From an uncultured Lachnospiraceae bacterium (lineage in GTDB: Bacteria; Bacillota; Clostridia; Eubacteriales; Anaerofustaceae), in assembly GCA_944381375.1 (NCBI GenBank), contig CALWKX010000013.1, positions 1-37,502 of the forward strand: a stretch of DNA of 37,502 nucleotides. The letters run 5' to 3'. The notes beneath the pieces are model-generated. The model saw nothing but the letters and a program-made list of their open reading frames with translations, ran no database searches and had not been told where the DNA came from. How positions within the stretch are numbered: position 1 is the stretch's first letter; each line of letters begins with the position of its first letter. Shown one piece after another: positions 16,653 through 24,300 of the stretch. The translations under genes were made by a program, and so were the position numbers.

Positions 16653-17108
16653 ATGATTAATTATATGAGTTTGAAGTTTAAAAGCGTTTCTGAAAATGAA
16701 TTTCTGGCAAGGGTTGTAATAGGCGCTTTTATCGAGCCTTTGAAACCAACGCTTATGGATGTGGCCGATGTTAAAACCAGTATATCCGAAGCTGTAACGA
16801 ACGCTATTATACACGGTTATGACGGAATGCCTGATGGCAGCGTGGAAATGAGTGCTGTGATCGAAAATAATGTTTTGACAGTTAAGGTTGTAGATCAGGG
16901 TAAAGGGATAAGCGATATACAAAAAGCCCGTGAACCTATGTTTACCACGAAACCTGAACTGGAACGTTCAGGTATGGGATTCACGATTATGGAAAGTTTT
17001 ATGGATGGCGTGGATATTATTTCTTCGCCGGGCAGCGGCACAACAATTGTCATGAAAAAATCAATACATAACGGAAGCGGCAGTAATGACGAAGCCGGCA
17101 ACGATTAG
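16653..17108 (+). CDS. spoIIAB: Anti-sigma F factor / serine kinase SpoIIAB
   Basis: 151 residues with a GHKL ATPase fold. It sequesters sigma F and phosphorylates SpoIIAA. The N box is SISEAVTNAIIHGY (about residues 44-57), and the ATP-lid motifs are VDQGKGISD and ERSGMGFTIM, followed by GSGTTIVMKK. The start at 16653 gives the usual MxxxMxLxFxSxSxNE opening. The C-terminus has an extra Gly/Ser/Asn/Asp tail of about 12 residues, and its coding overlaps the first 23 bases of sigF. Confidence 0.96.
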   Translation: MINYMSLKFKSVSENEFLARVVIGAFIEPLKPTLMDVADVKTSISEAVTNAIIHGYDGMPDGSVEMSAVIENNVLTVKVVDQGKGISDIQKAREPMFTTKPELERSGMGFTIMESFMDGVDIISSPGSGTTIVMKKSIHNGSGSNDEAGND

Positions 17109-17838
17109 CTACGATTCATTATCCTCTGAGGATTTGGTGCAGAGAATACAAAAGCATAACGATAAAGAAGCAATGAATGTGCTTGTAAGGAAAAATTCGG
17201 CTCTTGTTCACAGCGTGGCGAAAAAGTATGCTTTGATTAAAAAGGGAAACTCAGAAGATCTGTATCAAATAGGCGTGATAGGTCTGATAAAAGCGGCGAA
17301 TAATTTCAATCTTGAATACGGAACGCAATTTTCTACGTATGCGGTTCACCTGATAAGAGGCGAGATCAGAAAATTTTTCCGCGATGATGGCATTATAAAA
17401 GTAAGCCGTACTCTTAGGAGTATATATATAAAAGCCAAAGAAGCAAGAGATGAATATATTGCTAAGCAAGGAACCGAACCTTCTGTCAGTGAAATATCTC
17501 TGATTATAGGCGAAAGCTATGAAGATGTTCTCAATGCATTTGAGGCTTGTAGAAATCCTGATTATTTATATGATTATGTTGACAGTTCATCTGATAATTC
17601 TCATGTAAAGCAAGATGTGGTAAAAGTGGAGGATAAAGGTCTTGAAGCGACTATAGATATGATAGACTTAAAAAACGCCTTATCAAACCTTTCAAAAGAA
17701 AACCGTCAGCTGATAGTACTTAGATATTTTAAAAATATGACACAGACCAACGTCGCAAAAATCATGGGCATATCGCAAGTTCAGGTATCAAGGCTTGAGC
17801 ATAAAATCATACAAAATCTGAAAAATAATTTAAAATAA
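17086..17838 (+). CDS. sigF: Forespore RNA polymerase sigma-F factor
   Basis: 250 residues with sigma-70 regions 2, 3 and 4. Region 2 has SEDLYQIGVIGLIKAANNF and TQFSTYAVHLIRGEIRKF (core binding and -10 recognition), then GIIKVSRTLR of region 3. Region 4 ends LRYFKNMTQTNVAKIMGISQ and VSRLEHKII (helix-turn-helix). The SpoIIAB-SpoIIAA context identifies it as sigma F, not sigma G. The ATG lies inside the end of spoIIAB (23-base overlap), ensuring coordinated output of the sigma factor and its inhibitor. Confidence 0.94.
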   Translation: MTKPATISYDSLSSEDLVQRIQKHNDKEAMNVLVRKNSALVHSVAKKYALIKKGNSEDLYQIGVIGLIKAANNFNLEYGTQFSTYAVHLIRGEIRKFFRDDGIIKVSRTLRSIYIKAKEARDEYIAKQGTEPSVSEISLIIGESYEDVLNAFEACRNPDYLYDYVDSSSDNSHVKQDVVKVEDKGLEATIDMIDLKNALSNLSKENRQLIVLRYFKNMTQTNVAKIMGISQVQVSRLEHKIIQNLKNNLK

Positions 17839-17867
17839 TGAATACTCGTTTGATATAAGTAAAAAAT

Positions 17868-17893
17868 AGATAAGCATAAGCTTATCTTTTTTA
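17868..17893 (+). terminator. Hairpin terminator between sigF and spoVAC
   Basis: AGATAAGC-ATAA-GCTTATCT followed by TTTTTTA. It lies only about 15 bp before the spoVAC start, so it may end the sigF transcript while spoVAC is read from another promoter or by read-through. The 70-bp gap shows no clear sigma-G-type promoter to my eye. Confidence 0.72.
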
Positions 17894-17907
17894 TTTCAGG
17901 AGTTATT

Positions 17908-18366
17908 ATGACGCAGAACATAGACGATAGAAAAAGCTTTGAAAGAGCTAAAAAGAATACAAGACCCAAAACAAATTATATAAAAAATTCTGTTATGGCG
18001 TTTGGGGTTGGAGGCAGCATATGCTTGATTGCTCAGCTTGTGACAAATATGTTTTTATCATGGGGCTTGTCTGAATCCGAAGCCAGTATTTTGGTAACTG
18101 TTATATTAGTATTTTTGGGTTCATTTTTCACGGGAATAGGCGTATACGATAAATTGGGTAAATTTGCAGGCGCAGGCTCTATTGTTCCTATTACAGGTTT
18201 TGCTAATTCTATAGTGTCAAGCGCTATGGAGTTTAAAGCAGAAGGCCCAGTGTTCGGAGTAGGTGCGAAAATGTTCAGCGTAGCTGGCCCTGTTATAGTT
18301 TACGGAGTCGTGTCGTCGTGGATAGTCGGATTGGTTTATTATCTATATTTATTAATTGCGAGGTAA
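17908..18366 (+). CDS. spoVAC: Stage V sporulation protein AC (SpoVAC)
   Basis: 152 residues with a basic N-terminal segment and four or five membrane helices. Typical blocks are NSVMAFGVGGSICLIAQLV, GSFFTGIGVYDKLGKFAGAG and PITGFANSIVSSAMEFKAEG, then GVGAKMFSVAGPVIVYG. SpoVAC is a mechanosensitive channel component of the inner forespore membrane complex that moves dipicolinic acid into spores and out at germination. GGAG lies ahead of the ATG. spoVAD follows 6 bp later. Confidence 0.96.
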   Translation: MTQNIDDRKSFERAKKNTRPKTNYIKNSVMAFGVGGSICLIAQLVTNMFLSWGLSESEASILVTVILVFLGSFFTGIGVYDKLGKFAGAGSIVPITGFANSIVSSAMEFKAEGPVFGVGAKMFSVAGPVIVYGVVSSWIVGLVYYLYLLIAR

Positions 18367-18372
18367 AAACTA

Positions 18373-19386
18373 TTGGCGCAAAAGCTTGAAAGGCAAACGT
18401 ATAAATTTCATAATACTATAAGTATAAACGCTGAATATGCAATTGTTGGAAGGGAAGAAGAAGAGGGACCTTTGGGGAGCTTGTTTGATGAGGTGATTTG
18501 TGACGATAATTGCAGTGCAAAAAGCTATGAGCTTTCCGAGATAGATCTTATAAAAAAATGCTTATTAGGTGTAATGAGCAAAGCAGATTTTGAACCGAAT
18601 CAAGTCGACATGGTTATAGGAGGGGATCTTCTCGATCAACTTACAGCTACGACGTTCGGAGTGAAGGATTATGGTTTTCCTTATTGGGGAATATACGGCG
18701 CATGTTCTACGTTTTCGCTTGGACTTCAAATAGGGGCGGTAAGTATAGAAGCAGGGTGTGCGGATAATGTAATCGTTTCAGCTTCAAGTCATTTCAGTAC
18801 ATCTGAAAGACAATACAGAACTCCACTGGAATTAGGAAGTCAATCTCCGCCTACTGCTCAGCGTACCGTTACAGGAGTGGGCAGCGTTATTTTATCAGGC
18901 AGAGGCAACGGTCCTTATGTTACGTATATTACCAAAGGTAAAGTTATTGATTTTGATCAGAATGATCCTTTTGATATGGGTACGGCGATGGCTCCCGCTG
19001 CTTTTGATACGATATATAATCATTTCAAGGCGACAAATACAAGTTTTGAAGATTATGATGCAGTATTCACGGGAGATCTTGCCAGTATTGGGCATGATAT
19101 TGTAACGAGAATGTTTGAAGAAAAAAAATTCAAAGTCAGAAATTATTTTGATTGCGGTAGTCTTATGTATGACAGAGAAAATCAATATGTCAATGCAGGC
19201 GGCAGCGGGGCAGGCTGTTGCGCCAGCGTATTTTGTTCATATATAATGAAAATGTTTAGAAATAAAGAACTCAGCAAGGTTTTGTTTGTCCCTACAGGGG
19301 CTTTGCTTTCACCTACTTCTCAGCAACAGGGTCAAACGATACCTTCAATAGCTCATGCAGTAGTAATAAACAGTAAAAGGGGATAA
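18373..19386 (+). CDS. spoVAD: Stage V sporulation protein AD (SpoVAD)
   Basis: 337 residues from a TTG start. It has a thiolase-like fold that binds dipicolinic acid at the spore inner membrane. Recognisable blocks are VDMVIGGDLLDQLTATTFG, YPYWGIYGACSTF-type sequence (here FPYWGIYGACSTFSLGLQIG), SASSHFSTSERQYRTPLELG and GSGAGCCASVF, ending GALLSPTSQQQGQTIPSIAH. No ribosome-binding site is clear at the TTG (upstream GCGAGGTAAAAAC gives GAGG), so translation may be coupled to spoVAC. Confidence 0.96.
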   Translation: MAQKLERQTYKFHNTISINAEYAIVGREEEEGPLGSLFDEVICDDNCSAKSYELSEIDLIKKCLLGVMSKADFEPNQVDMVIGGDLLDQLTATTFGVKDYGFPYWGIYGACSTFSLGLQIGAVSIEAGCADNVIVSASSHFSTSERQYRTPLELGSQSPPTAQRTVTGVGSVILSGRGNGPYVTYITKGKVIDFDQNDPFDMGTAMAPAAFDTIYNHFKATNTSFEDYDAVFTGDLASIGHDIVTRMFEEKKFKVRNYFDCGSLMYDRENQYVNAGGSGAGCCASVFCSYIMKMFRNKELSKVLFVPTGALLSPTSQQQGQTIPSIAHAVVINSKRG

Positions 19387-19387
19387 A

Positions 19388-19744
19388 ATGGATTATTTAC
19401 TGACTTTTATTGTCGGGGGAATTATATGTGTAATTGCTCAGATAATAATGGATTCACGAAAGCTGGTTTCAGGCGAAATTTTAGTTATATATATTACGGC
19501 AGGCGTTATTTTATCAGCACTTGGAATATATGAATATGTAGTGCAAATCGGAGGTTGCGGCGCTACCGTTCCATTAACGGGATTCGGTTATTCTCTTGTA
19601 AAGGGTACTATAAGGGCCGTAAATGAATTCGGGCTTATCGGAGTATTCACGGGAGGGTTAACAGCGACGTCCGCTGGTATTTGTGCAGCTATAGTCTTTG
19701 GATATTTGATGTCACTAATAGGAAAGGCTAAAACAAAGTATTGA
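19388..19744 (+). CDS. spoVAE: Stage V sporulation protein AE (SpoVAE/SpoVAEb)
   Basis: 118 residues and four membrane helices. Family blocks are FIVGGIICVIAQIIMDSRKL, then GIYEYVVQIGGCGATVPLTG, then GFGYSLVKGTIRAVNEFGLIG and GVFTGGLTATSAGICAAIVFG. It completes the SpoVAC-AD-AE membrane complex needed for dipicolinate uptake and release. The ATG lies one base after the spoVAD stop. A terminator follows within 10 bp. Confidence 0.95.
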   Translation: MDYLLTFIVGGIICVIAQIIMDSRKLVSGEILVIYITAGVILSALGIYEYVVQIGGCGATVPLTGFGYSLVKGTIRAVNEFGLIGVFTGGLTATSAGICAAIVFGYLMSLIGKAKTKY

Positions 19745-19751
19745 TAAAGCA

Positions 19752-19785
19752 AAAGGCGAGTCTCTTTAAAGCTCGTCTTTTCTTC
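19752..19785 (+). terminator. Terminator of the spoVA operon
   Basis: AAAGGCGAG pairs with CTCGTCTTT (one G-T wobble), followed by TTCTTCTTC. It ends the sporulation gene run. Confidence 0.75.
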
Positions 19786-19858
19786 TTCATATGATTGTTT
19801 GAGCGCTTTGCTTGCTTTTTTTATATTTTTCCCTGTCGCTTCGGATCTAAATATTTTT

Positions 19859-20104
19859 TTATGAAATATTATCTTTTTTTCTCTTCAGTTTATTGTAAAG
19901 CTCTGTTCCAACGCATTTTTCAGCGTATTTGCACCACTCCACGCAAGTAAGTTCATCATTATAAGCGATAAAACCGCATGTTTCGCATTTTACTTGTGTA
20001 TCCACTGAAAATATTTCTATTATGCTTCCGCAAACAGGGCAGATTTTTTCTTTTATTGTAGGATTGCGTAGTTTGTCAGCTCCGGGACAACCATTATATA
20101 TCAT
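19859..20104 (-). CDS. Cys-rich zinc-ribbon-like small protein
   Basis: 81 residues with a good AAAGGAG upstream of the ATG at 20104. The N-terminus has MIYNGCPGADKLRNPT, then a zinc ribbon formed by CPVC (22-25 region) and CETC, and a third cluster CVEWCKYAEKC near residue 54-64. Eight cysteines in 81 residues could bind one zinc ion and perhaps an additional metal or Fe-S centre. Similar small proteins are widespread in Clostridia, but I know no function for them. It reads away from the XRE regulator's terminator and toward the spoVA terminator. Confidence 0.85.
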   Translation of the reverse strand: MIYNGCPGADKLRNPTIKEKICPVCGSIIEIFSVDTQVKCETCGFIAYNDELTCVEWCKYAEKCVGTELYNKLKRKKDNIS

Positions 20105-20160
20105 TTATTTTCTCCTTTACCCGTGTTTAGTTTTTCTTTATTTTATTATATTATACTTCA

Positions 20161-20208
20161 AAAAACTCGATACTGATGTTGCATATGCAACATCAGTATC
20201 GAGTTTTT
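20161..20208. terminator. Perfect 48-bp palindrome, probable strong terminator
   Basis: Every base from 20161 to 20184 pairs with 20185 to 20208 without mismatch or loop (AAAAACTCGATACTGATG at the outer left, centre GCAT/ATGC). It lies 10 bp after the stop of the XRE regulator (minus strand) and 57 bp before the Cys-rich gene. A/T runs on both sides suit termination in either direction. A 24-bp perfect stem is much longer than a usual terminator. Confidence 0.8.
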
Positions 20209-20217
20209 ATCGTTTTT

Positions 20218-21486
20218 TTATGATAATTCACTTGTCAGATTTACAGTTTTTGTAATTTGGCCGTTGCTTGAATATATAGGTAATCCTACTACTAATAATT
20301 TTTTACCTGTTTTTGTCGTTTGGAGTGCGCAGATTTTTTCGTTTTTTTCAAAAACAAGTCTTGTTATAGAAGGATAAAAATGGCCAGATTGTTCCATATC
20401 AAAAGCGCTTTTACTCAGCATATCGCGTAAAGGAAGCCCCCATAAGTCTTCACTCGGTCCAGTAGCATATTGAGCTATTCCTTTATGATCATATATGAAT
20501 AATGCTTTATAGTTGAAAAGCCATGGAGAATCAGTACGGTAAGAATTATTAATAATTGTCCCTTTAGGTATATAGTCACCCAAATAAGAATTTAAATTTT
20601 CCAAAAGGACGCTTTCAAATACATTAGTCAAAGAGGTATTTAGTATAGGAAGCATATTTGTGGTGTTTTCGTGTCTTTTGGGCGCTGTCGAACATTTTTT
20701 TTTAAGCGCAATATATTCGTTTGCGATTTTTTTTAATTGATCGGCGTTTGTTATGGTGAAAACTTTCCCCGATGCAGAGGAAGCCGCGCTTGAGACTATA
20801 CAACCCGTATCCTCTATTAAAAATGAGAAATGCTCAAATACGCTCAAAGTATAAGGAAGATAAAAAATCCCAATTTTATCGGAAAGTAATGCGCTCAGCT
20901 CGTTATTTGCAATTATGTTTTCCAATATAGTTGATTGCATATTTTGTCGGCAAATAATATGTATTGATTTTATTTTACGCAGGTTTTTTTCTGTTATTTT
21001 GAGATTTTGTATTATTGTATTCAGCAAAAAAACTGTTTTGCGTATAGGTAAATCAAGCATAACATATATCAGATTTTTTTTGTCATTTTTCAATCCCTCT
21101 GATATTAGGGCGGAGATTGCTTTAACTATGGAATTATTTTCGTTGTATACAAGTTTATTATTAAACCATGCTAAATTATTGACAGTATTAATTTCCTGGC
21201 CCTTAAGCCATAAGGTTATGATCTCGTTGCATGTAAAGATGAAATCATTTTGTACAGGATTGATTTTCATCAGATTGAAAAGGGCTTGTTTTTGGTATGG
21301 CATAACAAGTTTTTGCGAAAAATAATTTCCCAATGAGATCATTATATTATAATTATTAAGAGGACTTCGCGTATTTTTGCGCCAACGGCATACCAAGGAA
21401 GGATCAACATTTAATGCTTTTGCTAACTGGCTGTTTGTGGTTCCTGTAAGATCCATTAGAGCATTTAGTTTAACGGAAAAATTCAT
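20218..21486 (-). CDS. XRE-type transcriptional regulator with large sensory region
   Basis: 422 residues; AAGCGGAGG precedes the ATG. The N-terminus is a helix-turn-helix (SVKLNALMDLTGTTNSQLAKALN, then DPSLVCRWRKNTRSP, residues 3-45). The middle (about 100-270) alternates strands and helices, with IHIICRQNM and VFTITNADQLKKIANEY; this part recalls sensor domains of TrmB/PLD-like regulators but is not clearly any of them. The C-terminus (about 330-422) has the layout of a PAS domain: ALFIYDHKGIAQYATGPSED, then KKLLVVGLPIYSSNGQI. It probably senses a small ligand. Its nearest partner is the surface-protein gene upstream on the same strand, with the cloverleaf element between them. Confidence 0.82.
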   Translation of the reverse strand: MNFSVKLNALMDLTGTTNSQLAKALNVDPSLVCRWRKNTRSPLNNYNIMISLGNYFSQKLVMPYQKQALFNLMKINPVQNDFIFTCNEIITLWLKGQEINTVNNLAWFNNKLVYNENNSIVKAISALISEGLKNDKKNLIYVMLDLPIRKTVFLLNTIIQNLKITEKNLRKIKSIHIICRQNMQSTILENIIANNELSALLSDKIGIFYLPYTLSVFEHFSFLIEDTGCIVSSAASSASGKVFTITNADQLKKIANEYIALKKKCSTAPKRHENTTNMLPILNTSLTNVFESVLLENLNSYLGDYIPKGTIINNSYRTDSPWLFNYKALFIYDHKGIAQYATGPSEDLWGLPLRDMLSKSAFDMEQSGHFYPSITRLVFEKNEKICALQTTKTGKKLLVVGLPIYSSNGQITKTVNLTSELS

Positions 21487-21734
21487 TTTGTGTCCTCCGC
21501 TTTAGAAAAGTATAAAGGATATCGCAGTATATAAACAAAACGGTTTTTATATAAGTGAATATTTATTCTATAATACAGAAAGCGATTCTTGATGTAAATA
21601 AATTTAAAAATAAATTTTGATTATGTCAATGACTGTCAATGACTTGAGAAAAAGAAGAAGCTTATTTTAAAATTATGGAATAATCGCCACTATATCAAAA
21701 ACGCAAATCTAAAAATAATGAAAGAGCAGAATAT
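21487..21734. other. AT-rich intergenic region upstream of the XRE regulator
   Basis: No open frame or RNA gene seen. A short imperfect tandem repeat, TGTCAATGACTGTCAATGACT, lies near 21623-21645 (unit GTCAATGACT), which could be an operator for the regulator or a neighbouring protein. No convincing promoter was found by eye. Confidence 0.4.
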
Positions 21735-21835
21735 AAACAGCCGCGGCCGCTTTTGCATCATCGCAAAAGCGGCAAAGCGCGCAGAGCATACTCTGCGCGC
21801 TTTGAGCAGGCAATTGCCTGCGGCCGCGGCTGTTT
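21735..21835. repeat. GC-rich cloverleaf palindromic element
   Basis: The 16-bp arms AAACAGCCGCGGCCGC (21735-21750) and GCGGCCGCGGCTGTTT (21820-21835) pair perfectly. Between them are three hairpins: TTTTGC/GCAAAA with a 6-nt loop (21751-21768, extendable by three bp); AAAGCGCGCAGAG/CTCTGCGCGCTTT with loop CATA (21774-21803); and the palindrome GCAGGCAATTGCCTGC (21806-21821). The whole is about two thirds G+C in a genome that is about one third G+C. It starts 22 bp after the stop of the surface-protein gene (minus strand). Possible identities are a REP/MITE-type mobile palindrome, an elaborate terminator, or a structured RNA. No transposase is nearby. I recognise no named family. Confidence 0.8.
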
Positions 21836-21857
21836 GCATATACGCCGTGATTATTTA

Positions 21858-23987
21858 CTATATATTATTATCTTTGTTTAATTGTTTTTTCTTAAGTATT
21901 ATAAATACTGTTGCTGCGGCGATGGAGATAAGCGCTGTTACTATGAATACAAATAGATAGCTGTTGTCTGAAGTGTCGGGCGTTGGGATCGGTGGCGTAT
22001 ATGTGTTTGTTATTGTATAACCGTCATAGCTCGTTTTATAATTCACGACATTGTTCTCGGTGACTGTGTACTCTATTTTTTTCCCGTTGTTATATACACT
22101 GAGATTTTCAAACGTATATTCCCAATTATTTTCCGCTGTTATTTCTTGACTCATTATTTTTATTCCGTCTGCTAAAAGATTTACAGTTATACTATAGGGA
22201 CGTGTATTGTGCGCATTATTTTCATCATTCCATATTTTTTGTACAGTTATTGATCTGATTTCAGGATCGTTTGTTACATAAAAACCAACTTCAGATGTGT
22301 TGCCTGAATAAATTATTTCATTTTCATAACTGACCAGCATTTCGAAAATACCGTCTTTATTTATATTTATTTCAATTTCATATATTGCTTCATTTAATAC
22401 ATAGCCTTCACCCGCTTGTATTTCTTTAAGCGTATATTTTCCTTGAGGTATATTTTCAAAGCATACTATACCGTTTGCATCTGATGTTGATGTAATGTCT
22501 ATTTTTTCCTGTAAATCGCTTGTGCCGCATAATGAAAATTCGCTTCCGCTAATGGGCTGCATCGTGTAACTGTCAACCTTGTTGAAACAAAAATCAGTAG
22601 TTTTTCGTATGTTTTCGCAAGTTATTTCATAGCTTCGTTCCATTTCAACGTCAGGCCGCAGTATCCCTTTAATTGTTCCATTGTCTATTACGATAAGATC
22701 ATTTTGTATTATCCAGTCGGCTGCGCTGAAGTACGTATAAAAATCATCCTCAGAAGCGCTTATTTCTGTAATTTCAAAATACGTTTCGGCTAAAAGAGTG
22801 TCAAACTTTGCTTCCTGATTATTTTTCAGAATGAAATTACCGTTCTGATCAGTAGTTTTGCGTTCAATAAATATGTTATTTTCATATAGATCGTACTCTC
22901 CCACATAATTTGCCAAATCTTCTTTGCATTCGAAGTTGTTAGCTGTTTTTATGTTAAAGACAAATTCCGTATTACTATCAGCTTCGCTGTTAAGATTAGA
23001 TATTTCTTTCTTTATTATAAGTGGTTCATATTTTGGAAGGTTAAATTCTATCCTGCAATCTGATTTGCTTGCTCCGCGTTCCAAATAAAATATTTCAAGA
23101 GTGTGAATTGAGTTTTCTTCAAATGACGCTATGAATTCATTATATGTAACTGTAGGCTTTGAAGGATTGTGCATATTTGGATATGTAGCAAACGCTTTTG
23201 GTTCGCTGACAGTAGCATTTGTGAAATTTATACTCCCTGAATATGCATCGTGTATTCCTCCCACATCCAAAACAAGCTTTCCATCAATATACACCCATAC
23301 ATCATCGTCGCCTGAAAAATTAAATATAAGATCTTCTCCATCAACACTTTTGCCGTCAGGTATGTAAAAATCTACACTTAGATGCATTCCAAAGTGATAT
23401 TTATCTACTCCAAACGGCCAGAATCCTCCGTTTGGGTTGCCTAAGCTTATTATACCGCTGTTTGTGTCGAGAGTTGCGCTGTTGAATTCACTGTCATAAA
23501 CATATTTTCCGTTTTCATATCTGAAAGGAAACCATACGTTTTCGTATACATCATAGTATGAAGAATTAGTATCAAATAAATCAATTCCAGTTATCCCTTC
23601 TGAGTAAGATGGACTTGACGATGTTTTGTTAGGCGCTACCAAGTTTTTAATGATTCCGCCGTTGTGTCCTGTCCATTGGGATATCATCGAAAATCCTGAT
23701 TCGGAACTTCCTCCTCCTATGAAAGAAAAATATGAAGAGCGTTTAGCTTTAGGATACTCCTTTTTTATAGCTTCAGCTATTTGTTCAGGATTTTCTCTGT
23801 TATAATCAAAAATATTAACCCTGAAATATTCAGCGCTTTCAGATTCTGGCGCGCTCGTTTGAATATAATCCATTTTAATAGGATCATACGACAATGCGCT
23901 TACAGTATTTGCACTGCTTAAACCAATGAACAAGGCTATTACAGCACTGAAAGCGCTCAGCATTTTACGCTTTTTTCGGTATATCAT
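21858..23987 (-). CDS. Secreted fibro-slime / Cna-B surface protein
   Basis: 709 residues; ACGGAGG lies ahead of the ATG. A signal peptide (KRKMLSAFSAVIALFIG...VSA, about 1-32) is followed by a fibro-slime/PA14-like domain (about 90-320) with the hallmark DDDVWVYIDGKLVLDVGG at 227-244. Then come a SpaA-like region (about 325-450), a prealbumin-like SpaA domain (FCFNKVDSYTMQPISGSEFS, then GKYTLKEIQAGEGYVLNE) and a Cna-B domain (ITVQKIWNDENN, then VTENNVVNYKTSYDGY). The C-terminus is PTPDTSDNS, one membrane helix and KKKQLNK. This has the shape of a sortase signal, but LPxTG is replaced by PDTSD. It is probably an adhesin with isopeptide-stabilised domains. No sortase gene is in the window. Confidence 0.88.
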   Translation of the reverse strand: MIYRKKRKMLSAFSAVIALFIGLSSANTVSALSYDPIKMDYIQTSAPESESAEYFRVNIFDYNRENPEQIAEAIKKEYPKAKRSSYFSFIGGGSSESGFSMISQWTGHNGGIIKNLVAPNKTSSSPSYSEGITGIDLFDTNSSYYDVYENVWFPFRYENGKYVYDSEFNSATLDTNSGIISLGNPNGGFWPFGVDKYHFGMHLSVDFYIPDGKSVDGEDLIFNFSGDDDVWVYIDGKLVLDVGGIHDAYSGSINFTNATVSEPKAFATYPNMHNPSKPTVTYNEFIASFEENSIHTLEIFYLERGASKSDCRIEFNLPKYEPLIIKKEISNLNSEADSNTEFVFNIKTANNFECKEDLANYVGEYDLYENNIFIERKTTDQNGNFILKNNQEAKFDTLLAETYFEITEISASEDDFYTYFSAADWIIQNDLIVIDNGTIKGILRPDVEMERSYEITCENIRKTTDFCFNKVDSYTMQPISGSEFSLCGTSDLQEKIDITSTSDANGIVCFENIPQGKYTLKEIQAGEGYVLNEAIYEIEININKDGIFEMLVSYENEIIYSGNTSEVGFYVTNDPEIRSITVQKIWNDENNAHNTRPYSITVNLLADGIKIMSQEITAENNWEYTFENLSVYNNGKKIEYTVTENNVVNYKTSYDGYTITNTYTPPIPTPDTSDNSYLFVFIVTALISIAAATVFIILKKKQLNKDNNI

Positions 23988-24300
23988 TTTTACCTCCGTT
24001 TTAATGAGATATAATTAATATAGCCGTACGTATATGTGTAATCTGTCAAATAATGAATTTCTGAATATTTTATTTTAACGATTTATAATTGTGTTGCAGA
24101 TGACTGTTTTTCTATACACGATAAAATATGAGAATGATATATTTTAAGAATTTTATGCAAAATCCTTTTTTTTTTTATAAAAATATATTTTTGAGCAATG
24201 AAATTATGTTTATATTCACTCAAGCTTGCTTTTATTTGATCATTAAAATAAAATAAAAATGATGTTAAATGATTATTAATTTATTTGGCTTGGAGATAAA
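23988..24300. other. AT-rich divergent intergenic region
   Basis: 313 bp between the start of the surface-protein gene (minus) and the start of the Na/Pi cotransporter gene (plus). On the minus strand TTGACA lies near 24047, but no good -10 stands at the right distance. A run of ten or more T residues lies near 24168. No gene or structured RNA is apparent. Confidence 0.6.

Noticed and set aside
21735-21835. Reading the cloverleaf as a tRNA-like gene
   Set aside because: The arm lengths, the 16-bp closing stem, the lack of T-loop and D-loop consensus and the absence of a CCA-type end exclude a tRNA.
21718-21960. An 80-codon plus frame running through the cloverleaf
   Set aside because: Its sequence is dictated by the palindromes, it has no ribosome-binding site and it overlaps the end of the surface-protein gene.
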